Assembly: GCA_041399205.1 (NCBI GenBank)
Contig: JAWKTK010000025.1
Location: 70,163-134,162 of the forward strand
Length of the DNA stretch: 64,000 bases
From: JAGQOZ01 sp041399205
Lineage (GTDB): Bacteria > Planctomycetota > Planctomycetia > Pirellulales > Pirellulaceae
Reading direction: 5' to 3'
In this document: positions 28,801 to 39,113 of the stretch, one piece after another
How positions within the stretch are numbered: the stretch's first letter is position 1
Layout: each line of letters begins with the position of its first letter
The notes under the pieces: generated by a model
Database searches by the model: none
Seen by the model: the letters and a program-made list of their open reading frames with translations, nothing else
What the model was told of the DNA's origin: nothing
Position numbers and translations under genes: made by a program

Positions 28801-30000
28801 AGTATCATTCGGTTCGAAGCGATCCGGATTTAGTTGTTCCATTCCTGCAACCACAATCGATACAGTCGGCGGCTGTAACCCCGGATCTGCTTCCGAAGAA
28901 AAGCGTAAGTCATCACTTGCTGAATGAAGTGTGACGAATTGCTCCGCTCCACCCTGGTTCGAACGATGTGCAATTTCGATGCGCTGGGAGCCGGGGATGC
29001 CAAATTCGGTGGGCTGGAACTGAACGACGGAGGTCGACACGGCGATCGAATCGACGGCAATAGGTACCAGATTAACGACGGCGCTTGGCGGTTGGCCCAA
29101 GCAGACCAGCATTTCGGTATGCTCGCCGTTGCTGATGTTTAATTCGCTGGTGGAGACATTGATGGCCAGTGACGGATCGACAAAAAGCAATGAATAGTTG
29201 GTTGCGCCGAGTGTCGGACGCCAGGCGAGTGGATCCACAGGGTTCGCAATCAACTCCGGCAACGCGGACGGCGAGAATTGAGGTGACGCAAAGTGGAAAA
29301 CGACCATTTCTGTGCAAGGTGGTGCGGTCACCGTTGGAGCGAACTGAATCTCCAGTCGGCCTAAAATGTCAGCTTGTTGGGCAAAGTGAAGCGAGTCCAC
29401 ATCCGCAGCAATTGGGCCGCCAATTTCCAAACGAATAGTCCCTTCCATGGTCTGGTGAAAAATCCCATCAATCAGCAGGTGGCTGGCGACACCTGCTGAC
29501 GCGGATGCAATTTCGCCCTGGTTGGTAAAACTGCCAGTCACGCCAGAATTCCCCAGGAAATCTAGTTGCCCGGCATTGTGTAATCCGTCTGCCGCAGCCA
29601 GCGTCGAGCTATCCAGACGAAGCGTTCCCGCTTGAATATCTGCCGTGCCGCGGACTTCCAGATGCGTGTTGTGCAATTCGAGCGAACCATTGGGACCGAA
29701 AAAGAAGAGGTCGCCGATCGGTTGCGTCGCATCGTCCAGTCGAATCACCGCTGGTTCGGCAATTTCGATGATGACATCTTCGTTCGTCTGGGGCAGCTGC
29801 CCGTTGGCCCAGTTCTGTGGGTCATGCCACGACGTGCCGTCGCCGATCCCAAGCCAAACTGAAGTGAGTAGATTTCGTTCTTCCAGCGGTTCCAGACGAC
29901 TGACACGATTGTGGCACAATCGGTGAGCGTTGCGAAAACAATGGCGGGCAAGCGCGCGACGACGCATCGATTCATCTCCTACAACAGAGGCTTGCCGCAA
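25871..30000 (-). CDS. Large secreted metzincin-type metalloprotease with LEPR-XLL start and dockerin-like tail; one frameshift
   Basis: Two frames (30000-28543 and 28690-25871) join into about 1376 aa by restoring one base in the G-run at 28703-28705. The joined sequence DWFRWTGPARGTLSVDAWF is a continuous pre-peptidase C-terminal domain. In order: RLEPLEERNLL near residue 35, autotransporter-like repeats (GTLRLDSSTLAAADGLHNAG), the PPC domain (about 415-530), and a propeller-like part. Then comes a zinc site HELGHTLGLRHGG with Met-turn YYSIMNYHW (about 27030-27122), another PPC-like segment, and EF-hand/dockerin units ending in EGDWNCDGEFDSADLV. The HExxHxxGxxH plus Met-turn defines a metzincin. 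It is probably exported and surface-associated. Substrate is unknown. Confidence 0.85.
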
Positions 30001-30147
30001 CTATTGATTAAACACGAAACTACCATACACGAAAAATCGCATCGTGTCAGCAAAAATCCGTGATTCGGTTCGGTATCAATAGGACAGGTCGAATCGCCCA
30101 GTCGGACGAATATAATGAAACTGTTTCGTTGACTGAGGAAAGAAAAA

Positions 30148-33100
30148 GTGAACCGTCCCACGTATTCGCGACACACGCTGCCCATCGAATTGGTGCGTCG
30201 AATTGACCAGCTTTGTGATCAGTTCGAATCAAAATGGCAACCGGAACGCGTCGAGCTGATTACGGATTTTCTGCAACAGGTTCCCAGTGAACAGCAGCCA
30301 TTCCTGTTTGGCGAATTGCTGCGCCTTGAAGTTGCCTTGAAGTTAGACCAGGGTCTTGCCGCGGACGCGATGGGCTATATCAGTCGGTTTCCGCAATTTA
30401 CTGCCGCCATTAGGCAGTGCTGTGTTGCTTCGAGTGGTCGCGGTGCCGCGTCCGATGAAGAATTGGCGGGCAAGTTGGAAGTTGTCGCAAATCCTGAGAA
30501 AGATGTCGGTTGTGAAATCGGCCGCTATCAAATTGAACGGCTGATCGGACATGGAGGCCAGGGCCGAGTCTACTTGGCTCGTGACCCGCTGCTAAACCGG
30601 CAGGTTGCGCTGAAGCAGCCCCTTTCCTATGCCTTTGAAACGCAAGAGCAGCGAGACGCGTTTCTGACGGAGGCCAGGACGTTAGCTTCGCTGGATCATC
30701 TTCATATTGTTCCTGTGTTTGACTGTGGCGTGGATCCGGATGGAGTTCCGTTTGTCGTTTCGAAACTGGTTGACGGAGACAGTTTGGGACAACTCCTGGA
30801 AGATTGTCAGTTCGAAACGGCGGATGCGGTTGAACTGGCGGCCAACATTGCCGACGCATTGCATTATGCTCACCGCCAAAAAATGGTTCATCGCGACGTC
30901 AAGCCGGGAAATATCTTGATAGACCAAGCGGGCGTGGCGTATTTGACGGACTTTGGTTTGGTTCTCACAAATGATGGTTATGGTGTTTCCGGTAGTTTTG
31001 CAGGCACACCCGCGTACATGAGTCCCGAGCAAGCTCGCGGTGAAGGACACTTGGTTGACGGACGGTCCGACGTGTTTAGCCTGGGCGTGGTTCTGTACGA
31101 AATGCTCACCGGCGAACGTCCATTCGTCGGTCCGAATTGGCTGGATGTGATTGATCGAATTATTCGCTTGCCAGTGCGACCTCCAAGACAATTGAACGAT
31201 CGGATTCCTCGCGAATTAGAACGTATCGTCTTGCGAGCGTTAGAGAAAAACGTGCAAGACCGATATCTTACCGCGGCTGATATGGCAGACGAGTTGCGAA
31301 TGTTGCTTGCGGAAAACGCTGTTTCGACACAGCACCTTGCCACTTCCCGACCAACGGCTGATCGCCGGAATGCCATTGTTCCGCCAGGGTTGCGTTCATT
31401 CGGTTTTCAGGACGCAGATTTTTTTCTGCCGTTGTTGAGTGGCCCCAAGGACGGGCACGGGATTCCAGATTCGGTGCGTTTCTGGAAATCTCGGATTGAT
31501 AGTCTACAGCGAGACTCCGCGTTTCGGACTGGCTTGATTTACGGGCCGTCCGGCTGCGGAAAGTCATCGTTCGTCAAAGCCGGCTTGATTCCTCGTTTGG
31601 CAAACCATGTTTTGCCGGTGTTCCTGGAAGCATCCGCAAACGGTACCGAGTCACAATTGGCTGAGCAGTTGGCCAGGCTCACGCATGGCGCCCCAGTTGA
31701 TCATACGGCGAATCTTCCAACGCTGGTTGCGACGCTACGCCGACAAATGGCGGATACTGGACAGAAGTGTGTGATCTTCTTAGACCAATTCGAACAATGG
31801 CTGTTTGGCCACGATTGGGACGCCGACGCGATACTGTCGGATTCGCTCAGGCAGTGCGATGGAGCCCACGTTCAATGTGTCTTACTGGTGCGAGACGACT
31901 TTTGGAGCGATGTCAGCCGATTTGCCAAGCAGCTAGATGTTAAGTTTGTAGAAAATCAGAACAGCCGTATGCTGGACTTGTTAGATGTTCGGCACGCACA
32001 ACAGGTTTTGACCTGGTTTGGGCAAGCGTGGGGATGTCTCCCAGATCATGACACGGAATTGACACCGGAACAGCGCGAATTCATTCGGTTGGCGGTACAG
32101 AGCATTGCAACGCAAAATCGAATCGTCTGTGTGCGTTTGGCGTTGTTTGCTGAAATGATTCGCGGAGAAGCATGGCATCCAAAAACAATGGAGCAAATCG
32201 GCGGTACCGAAGGTGTGGGCACGCAATTTTTAGATTCCTTGTTCTGCAATTCGCACGCACCCTATGAACATCGCTTGCATGCTGACGCGGCGGAACGTGT
32301 TCTTGCCCAGTTGATTCCCAATGAAGAAGTGGAAATCAAACGTCCATCGGTCTCCGAAGCGGCATTGCAAGTTGCTTCGGGCTACGCCGATCGGCCGGCG
32401 CAGTTTGAAGATTTGATTCGAATCTTGGATCAGGAGACTCGGCTGATCACGCCAGTCGCTGCGTTGGGACTGGAAAACGATTCGCCCACTGGCGGCAAAT
32501 CCGATCGACGATTTCAACTGACTCACGACTATTTAGTGCCATCCTTGCGAACCTGGATTGACCGCAATCAGCGATCTACGCCTGCCGGACAAGCTCGTCT
32601 GTTGCTGCGCGATCGAACCAAACAATGGCAACATCGTCGCGACACAAGGTTGCTGCCGTCCCTAGGCGAAATTGTGCGCATACGGCGTTGGACCAGAAAA
32701 GCGGATTGGTCTGCGGCGCAAGCCGATTTGATGCGTCAAGCCAGCTTGCGATTGGGAGTGCGACTTTTGGGCGCTATCGGAGTTGCGGCGTTGATCGTGG
32801 CGACCTTGACCATGGTAATGATCCATCGCCAACGGAATGCACGACTGCAAGTGGAATCGGTGGTACATTCCGATTGGAATGCGCTGCCGAACACCATTGG
32901 GCAACTGGATCTTCGTAATCGTAGAATTGATGCGGAACTGCGTCGAGTAATGGTGGAAGGCGATCGCGACGAGCGTTTGCGAGCGTCGTTGGCGCTGCTG
33001 CCAAACGACGCTGGGCAAGCCGAGTTTTTGTTTCAACAGTGTTTTGAAATTTCACCGCAGGAATTAGGTGTCGTTCGTACCGTTCTCGGTGATTCGCTCA

Positions 33101-34757
33101 AACAGCGAGTTCCCGAGTTGCAGGCGATCTTACGCGACACCACTCAGGCAGCCGACCGTCGGTTTCGAGCCGGTGTGCTATTGGCCGCCGACGGCACGAA
33201 TGTAAATCACGCAAACGATGAGGATTTGACTGCCAACGCTGAGTTTCTGGCGGTTCGTCTGATAAGCGAATGCGAGCGAAACCCGCAGCAAACCGCGGAT
33301 TGGCTTTCTCTGTGGCAGCCAGCTGGGCGTATCTTAGCGGATGAACTTTTTCAACTTGCGACGGACGAATCGGTCACTTCGGCTGAGCGGCAATGGGCCA
33401 CCGTGGCGACATGTCAATTCGCAACGGCTCGGCCAGAATTGCTGGTAAAGCTGCTGACGCAATGTGACCTGCCTTCGTTCGAACTATGTTTTCAGGCGGT
33501 TGCAAATAGTGACGCCGCCAAAAATCTCTGGTCCAGCAGTCTGGCGAAGACCTGCCGTTCCAACAGGTGAATCGTTTGGTCTGTGCTGCGTTGCGAATCG
33601 AAGATGCGGACGCAGCTTGGCAACGGTTTTCCGGCAATCAACAAAACGACCTGCGGACCGAATTTGCGCTAACGTGCCGCGAATGTGGAATCGAACTTCC
33701 CGTGTTGGCGAATCGCTTGGCGATGGAAACCGATCAGGACCGCATTCGCATGTTGCTTAGCGCGATGGGACGCTTCGAATGTCCCGATGACGACGTGGTT
33801 CGACGTATCGGACAGCGGTTTTTGTCGGCGCCGGACGCAGGGCACCGCGCTATGGCGGAATGGCTGTTGCGAAAGTGGAATCGTTGGAATGTTACTGAAA
33901 ATTCCGCCATTTCGGCAAATGCCGACAACCAGCGTAACTGGTTTGTCGCGCCTTCCGGTTTCACGATGGTCCTGCTTGGGCCGGCCACGGTCGAGATGGG
34001 TTCGCCGGAAGGCGATGTGGAACGCTTGCCGCGAGAAGTACATTACCAATCGGAAATCGCTTATCGATTCGCGATTGCAGATCGTGAAACGTCTGTCTCG
34101 CAGTTTGAAACGTTTCTGAAGCAACGCTACGGCAATTCTTTTCGCGACCGCTATGCTAACTTCGCGCCGACCGACGATTGCGCTCGCACACACGTTTCAT
34201 GGTACTTGGCGGCAGAATATTGCAACTGGCTAAGCGAACAAGAAAACATCGCACAAGACCAATGGTGTTACGCACCGAATTCCGACAACCGGTATGCGGA
34301 CGGAATGCAGATGATGAACGATGTGGACCGCCGTACCGGCTATCGGTTACCGACCGAGGTCGAATGGGAGTATGCGGCGCGCGCGAACTCGATCAACAGC
34401 CGATTTTTTGGGCGTGATGCGCAACAATTGCCACACTTTGCCTGGTACGCGGTCAACGCGAACGGACGTTGTTGGCCGGGAGCGCAGCGTCGTCCCAATT
34501 CGTTTGGCATGTTTGATATGCTCGGAAACCTCTGGGAATGGTGTCATGATCCGATGACGGACCATCCCGAGCGGTTTGCTTCTTCGGCCGTCATTCCCGC
34601 GACCGCAACCGTTTTGGATTCGCAGGATCGAATAAGTAAAGGTGGTTCGTTCGCGACGCCAGCTTTGTATTTGCGAACCGCAGTGCGCAATCCCGATCCG
34701 CCTACTAAATTCAATGCGAATTACGGTTTTCGCATCGCTAGAACCGTCATTGATTAG
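30148..34757 (+). CDS. Ser/Thr protein kinase - STAND NTPase - TM - FGE-like fusion; one frameshift
   Basis: The first frame (30148-33570, 1140 aa) and second (33567-34757) join if one A is added to the A-run at 33520-33524. The second frame then extends back as SLVQQSGEDLPFQQVNRLV. Kinase: GHGGQG (134), Lys 156 in VALK, HRDVKPGN (248-255), DFG (268), GTPAYMSPEQA. NTPase: Walker A GPSGCGKSS (about 466) and Walker B VIFLDQFEQWL, as in nSTAND/NACHT-like proteins. A membrane helix lies near 870-893. The C-terminus is an FGE-sulfatase/C-type-lectin-like domain (TMVLLGPATVEMGSPEGD, YRLPTEVEWEYAAR, MLGNLWEWCHD, GFRIAR). It lacks the catalytic cysteines. If no base is missing, two overlapping genes (ATGA-like GTGA) would result. 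Confidence 0.85.
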
Positions 34758-34981
34758 GTCCGTTGCGGGCGACATGATTTGCAGCCAGCGACATGTTATT
34801 TGCCTACCAACTTTCGTCGCACTCGGCCCAGTTGACCAGCGCCGGATCGGCGCCGGTTGGAAATTCATTCGGATTCTTCGAAAAAAGTTGTCGGGCAACG
34901 TCGTTCTTTTTCCATTGCCTTAATGAACACGGTGAATGGTTGCCGGGTCAAGACAGGGCTTTTCCGCGAAGGAGAATCACG

Positions 34982-37099
34982 ATGCGACTACGTAAATGGT
35001 CATTTGTATTGGTAGTACTAGGTATGCTTCAGCCGAATTGGGTATGCGGACAGCGAACGTCGGATTATCGAGTGCGACATAATTACCGCACCAATTTGAA
35101 TGCGAACCAAGCGATCCGCGGACAGTGGAGGTATTCCCTGAAAGACACGGCGTACAGCCGATCTGGTGGCTGGGTGCGTCGCAACGAACGCGACATTGTC
35201 GGCCCGTTTCAAGGGAACTTTGCCCAAGCAGAAACGTTAACCGCCACCAGCGGCGGCGCGTCGGCAACGTCCAACGCCAGCGTTAACTTCGGGCAGAACG
35301 GTGGGTGGCACCAGGTGGATGGCGTGGCGTCGATCGGTGGCGATGGCCGATATGCTCGAGCGTTCAGTTCGTCCGCTCTGGCTATCAACACTGGAACTCG
35401 ACGCGCCAACGGGCAAATTCGATGGCAACCCAACTGGCGAATTGACCGCATTTCGGGTTCGCGCCGCGTGAACCGAGACCCGGTAGAAATCGTCGTCACG
35501 GATCTGGACAACGGCAATCAGGTGCGTGATACACTGTTCGACCTGCATGTCGATATTGGTGAAGGTGGCAGCGGATATTGGGAAAACGGGATGCTTAGTT
35601 TACGAGGCATGGACGGGACATTCCGAGTGGACATTGGTGGACAGTATTTGACGTCAAAGCCAGGAACGATGCTGCTGGAATATAACGCTCTGGGCGTGGT
35701 CACTCGGTCATTTGATTCCGGTGTCTTTGACGGACTCTTGCCAGCGGTTGGCGAATTGGCTCATCTGGATATGGACGTCAGTCAATACGTTGGCGATGCG
35801 CAAGGGAACATTGATCTCGATTACGACTTCAACATGCAAGGCAATCTAGACCTAACAGCCAACATGACCGGCGACGGTGTCGCCGATCTTACTGCGGGAG
35901 GCGGATACTTGGTGCAAGACTTCAGTCACGTGAATATTTGGGAAAACCCCAAGGTGCTGTTCGGCACGCCTTTTATGGTGAATAGCGAACGACGGGCGGC
36001 CGAGTACATTGTCCCGGATTCGGAAGAAGATCCCTATTCGGGGTTCTTGCGAATGGGTGTCGATAACGATCAACCGATGCAAATGGTTACCTTCGATGCT
36101 GCATCGGATCGCATGGGCGAACATGTCCATAGTTCGTTCGACTTTCGACTGCAAGACGAAACCATTCCCGGGCAACGGCCTGAAGATGGCTTAGCCTACT
36201 TGCTGCTACCCACAGACGTTTATGGCGAACAGGGCATTGACGAAACGCTGTTAGGTCCGGACTTTTCGGCCGAACATCCCACAGCGTTGGGCGGACTCGG
36301 CCTGGGATTGCAACCGTTCGGAAACCAGAACCAGCAAGGTGCTATCGTGACGTTGGCCTGGGACGGTCAACCGATTGCTCGGTCTCAGTTCCTGCCACAA
36401 GATCCTGCCTTTGGAAATCTGTCTGATTGGAACCAAGCGTTGATTGATGTCCAACGAGTCGACGATGGCGGGTTGGTCAACATTGCTTTGGCTGGACCTG
36501 ATGGCCAGCCGATACCGCTGCTGGACCCCATATTTATTCCAGGTATGTCATTGGATGGCGCTTTTCGCCCGGCATTCACGACTCAGGCAATGGCCGGTTT
36601 GGCGCTGCGAGACATCGACAATTTGGTGTTGGACTACGGACTGTCTCTGCTGGGTGACTTTAATCACGACGGAATGTTTGACGTTCAGGACATCAATCGC
36701 TTGGCCGAAGCCATCGCGTTTGGCGCTTCCGACCTGAATTTGGATCTCACTGGCGATAGTGCGGTTGATCAACAAGACCTGACGGCGTGGGTCAAGGATA
36801 TCCAAGGAACATGGTTTGGCGATAGCGATCTGAGTGGAGCGTTTGATTCGACGGACTTGGTGCGAGTTTTCCAAGCGGCTAAGTATGAAACAGGTGAAGC
36901 GGCGTTGTGGAGCGAAGGAGATTGGAATGCTGATGGATTGTTTGACACCAGCGACATGATCTTGGCATTTCAGGATGGCGGATTCGAACGAACTGTCGGT
37001 GCATCGGTCCGAACAGCGGCTGTTCCCGAACCGAATTCAACCGTATTGGCGGTCATCGCGTTACTCGGCCTATCGCTCACACGACGAAGATTCGGCTAA
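34982..37099 (+). CDS. Large secreted PEP-CTERM protein with dockerin-like repeats
   Basis: The product is 705 aa. The ATG at 34982 is preceded by AAGGAG (8 nt) and starts a signal peptide (WSFVLVVLGMLQPNWVCG). The frame opens at 34793 without an SD. The N-terminal 600 residues are beta-rich and unrecognised. Then come GDFNHDGMFDVQDINRLAEA, DLTGDSAVDQQDLTAW, GDSDLSGAFDSTDLVRVFQA and EGDWNADGLFDTSDMILAFQ, which are calcium-binding dockerin-like loops. The end VPEPNSTVLAVIALLGLSLT plus RRRFG is a PEP-CTERM signal. Role is probably a surface structural or adhesive protein. It lies 224 bp after the kinase fusion; the gap holds nothing clear. Confidence 0.88.
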   Translation: MRLRKWSFVLVVLGMLQPNWVCGQRTSDYRVRHNYRTNLNANQAIRGQWRYSLKDTAYSRSGGWVRRNERDIVGPFQGNFAQAETLTATSGGASATSNASVNFGQNGGWHQVDGVASIGGDGRYARAFSSSALAINTGTRRANGQIRWQPNWRIDRISGSRRVNRDPVEIVVTDLDNGNQVRDTLFDLHVDIGEGGSGYWENGMLSLRGMDGTFRVDIGGQYLTSKPGTMLLEYNALGVVTRSFDSGVFDGLLPAVGELAHLDMDVSQYVGDAQGNIDLDYDFNMQGNLDLTANMTGDGVADLTAGGGYLVQDFSHVNIWENPKVLFGTPFMVNSERRAAEYIVPDSEEDPYSGFLRMGVDNDQPMQMVTFDAASDRMGEHVHSSFDFRLQDETIPGQRPEDGLAYLLLPTDVYGEQGIDETLLGPDFSAEHPTALGGLGLGLQPFGNQNQQGAIVTLAWDGQPIARSQFLPQDPAFGNLSDWNQALIDVQRVDDGGLVNIALAGPDGQPIPLLDPIFIPGMSLDGAFRPAFTTQAMAGLALRDIDNLVLDYGLSLLGDFNHDGMFDVQDINRLAEAIAFGASDLNLDLTGDSAVDQQDLTAWVKDIQGTWFGDSDLSGAFDSTDLVRVFQAAKYETGEAALWSEGDWNADGLFDTSDMILAFQDGGFERTVGASVRTAAVPEPNSTVLAVIALLGLSLTRRRFG

Positions 37100-37256
37100 T
37101 TGTCTGAACGTTGTCTAAATCGATACGAACTTGCTTGCCGCACACCGGCGTCACATTCGCACAGTCGAAGTGGCGTCGGTGCTTTTCGTGGAGATGACAA
37201 TGCAGTAGGCTGTTCAACTTCCCAGGCACAGCACGCTAACCCGGCGAGACAACAAA

Positions 37257-38176
37257 ATGAACCGCTTCCTTCGAAATATGGCGATCTTGTTCGCGACGTT
37301 ATTGGTAAGTGCAAATTCGTTCGCGCAGAACGAGGACACGACGGATGTTTCATTACATGTGGAGCATGGGTTTGTCGAATCGGACGGAGTGAAACTGCAT
37401 TACGTCACGCAAGGTGAAGGACCGCTGTTGGTGTTACTGCACGGCTTTCCCGATTTTTGGTACACCTGGCGAAAGCAGATTCCTGAATTGGCTCAGCGGT
37501 TTCAAGTGGTGGCGGTGGACCTGCGAGGCTACAACCAGAGTGACCAACCTGATGGTGTCGAGAATTACACGGTTCCAAAATTGGTGGCGGACGTGAAGGC
37601 GGTGGTGACTCATTTTGAAAAGCCGCACGCGGTGATTGTGGGACATGATTGGGGAGGCATGATCGCGTGGTCGTTTGCCATGCAGCATCCGGAATTGACT
37701 CAGCGGCTGATCATCTTGAACTTGCCCCACCCTGCCCCGCTCACTCGAGAATTAGCCAGCAACCCAGATCAGCAAGCGGCTTCGGCCTATGCGCGTCGTT
37801 TTCAAGAACCGGACGCGGCGGAAAAATTGACGGCGGAAGGTCTAGCATTTTGGGTGACCGATAAAGATGCGGAACCAAGTATATCGAAGCGTTTCGGCGG
37901 TCCTCGTTCGAAGCGATGTTGAACTATTACAAAGCGAATTATCCTCGTCCGCCTTATCAAGCTGCGTCCGAATTTCCCAAAGTAAAATGCCCAGTGCTGA
38001 TGATCCACGGACTCAAAGACACTGCTCTGCTACCCGGCGGTTTGAACGACACCTGGAACTTTCTGGAGAACGAATTCACTTTAGTCACCGTTCCCAACGC
38101 CGGTCACTTTGTACAACAAGACGCATCGGAATTGGTGACGCAGCGCATGGTGAATTGGCTGCAGATGACGGAATAG
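37257..38176 (+). CDS. Secreted alpha/beta hydrolase, epoxide-hydrolase-like; one frameshift
   Basis: Two frames (37257-37922 and 37916-38176) join to about 306 aa by adding one A to the AA at 37877-37878. The joined stretch is DAEPKYIEAFRRSSFEAMLN. There is a signal peptide (LFATLLVSANSFA). Oxyanion loop HGFPDFWYTWR, nucleophile elbow VGHDWGGMIAW with Asp as nucleophile, acid region MIHGLKDTALL and the C-terminal NAGHFVQQD histidine give an intact catalytic set. Asp at the nucleophile position points to epoxide hydrolase or haloalkane dehalogenase rather than esterase. If the frameshift is real, the protein would lose its acid and His and be inactive. Confidence 0.85.
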
Positions 38177-38206
38177 GTTTGTTGGGGTTACGAGTGCCCA
38201 CGGAAC

Positions 38207-39088
38207 TCAGTCCCATTCCAATTTTTCGGCGTCAAAGATGGGGCCTTCCACGCAAGTGCGTTTGAAGTCCCAGGTGCCGTCGGGCATTTTGACTTTGGTG
38301 ACGCAAGTAAAGCAAATGCCGATGCCGCAGGCCATCGGTGCTTCCAGCGAAACGAAGCAGCGGACGTTTTCCGCTTCGGCAATGTTCGCCACAGCGTGCA
38401 TCATCGGTTCTGGGCCGCAGCAAAAGATTGCTCGCGAATCAGCCGACGCCTCGGTCAGGACTTGCCGCAACGTTTCGGTGACCAAGCCGTGGTGTCCATG
38501 GCTGCCGTCATCCGTGCTGATTCGAACATCCATCCCCGCCCAGCGAAAATCGTCGATGCCGGCCAAATAGTCAGCGGTTCTCGCTCCATAGCAAAGCGTG
38601 ACTCGGTTCGCGCTGCTTGTTTCGGTGACAGACAAACCATAGGCTTGCTTGCCCAAGAACGATTTACCGGTCGCCAAAAACGGAGTTTGACCGATGCCGC
38701 CGGCCACCAAAATCAAATGTTCAACGTCCAGTTCTGGAAATCCGTTTCCTAGCGGTCCCCAAATATCCAATTGTTGTCCCGGTTGCATTTTGGCCATGGC
38801 GGAAGTCATCTTGCCGCCAACAAGGTACACGAATTCCACGCAGTCTGCTGCGGCTGAATCATCATGCGACACCACGTCGTACAACGCGAACGCTCGACCC
38901 AACAGCGGATCATTTGCCCCAGAAATGCGAACCATCAAAAACTGTCCGGGGCGAATTCGCTGAGCGATTTCGCTGGATCGAATACGAATCTTGTACGTGT
39001 CTTTGGCTAACCGCTGATTCAGCAAAATGGCAACGGTTTGGTGTTGTAATTCATCCGCGTAGTACGGAGCATGACAAGGGTTTGTCAT
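38207..39088 (-). CDS. pyrK: Dihydroorotate dehydrogenase electron-transfer subunit-like protein
   Basis: The product is 293 aa. The FAD domain contains RPGQFLMVRISGANDPLLGRAFALYD, with the RxFS/A-type flavin motif. The NAD domain contains LILVAGGIGQTPFLATGKSF and IFCCGPEPMMHAVANI. The C-terminal CGIGICFTC plus a later Cys in FKRTC are the four [2Fe-2S] ligands. This is the PyrK arrangement, which passes electrons from dihydroorotate dehydrogenase B to NAD+. No pyrD adjoins. The gene lies 25 bp downstream of the pseudouridine synthase on the same strand, probably co-transcribed. Confidence 0.93.
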   Translation of the reverse strand: MTNPCHAPYYADELQHQTVAILLNQRLAKDTYKIRIRSSEIAQRIRPGQFLMVRISGANDPLLGRAFALYDVVSHDDSAAADCVEFVYLVGGKMTSAMAKMQPGQQLDIWGPLGNGFPELDVEHLILVAGGIGQTPFLATGKSFLGKQAYGLSVTETSSANRVTLCYGARTADYLAGIDDFRWAGMDVRISTDDGSHGHHGLVTETLRQVLTEASADSRAIFCCGPEPMMHAVANIAEAENVRCFVSLEAPMACGIGICFTCVTKVKMPDGTWDFKRTCVEGPIFDAEKLEWD

Positions 39089-39113
39089 AACTGCATTCCT
39101 TCACAAATTAGGA

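Noticed and set aside
33567..34757. A true formylglycine-generating enzyme for the sulfatase at 6.1-7.4 kb
   Set aside because: The C-terminal region lacks the two catalytic cysteines, and the frame most likely belongs to the upstream kinase/NTPase.
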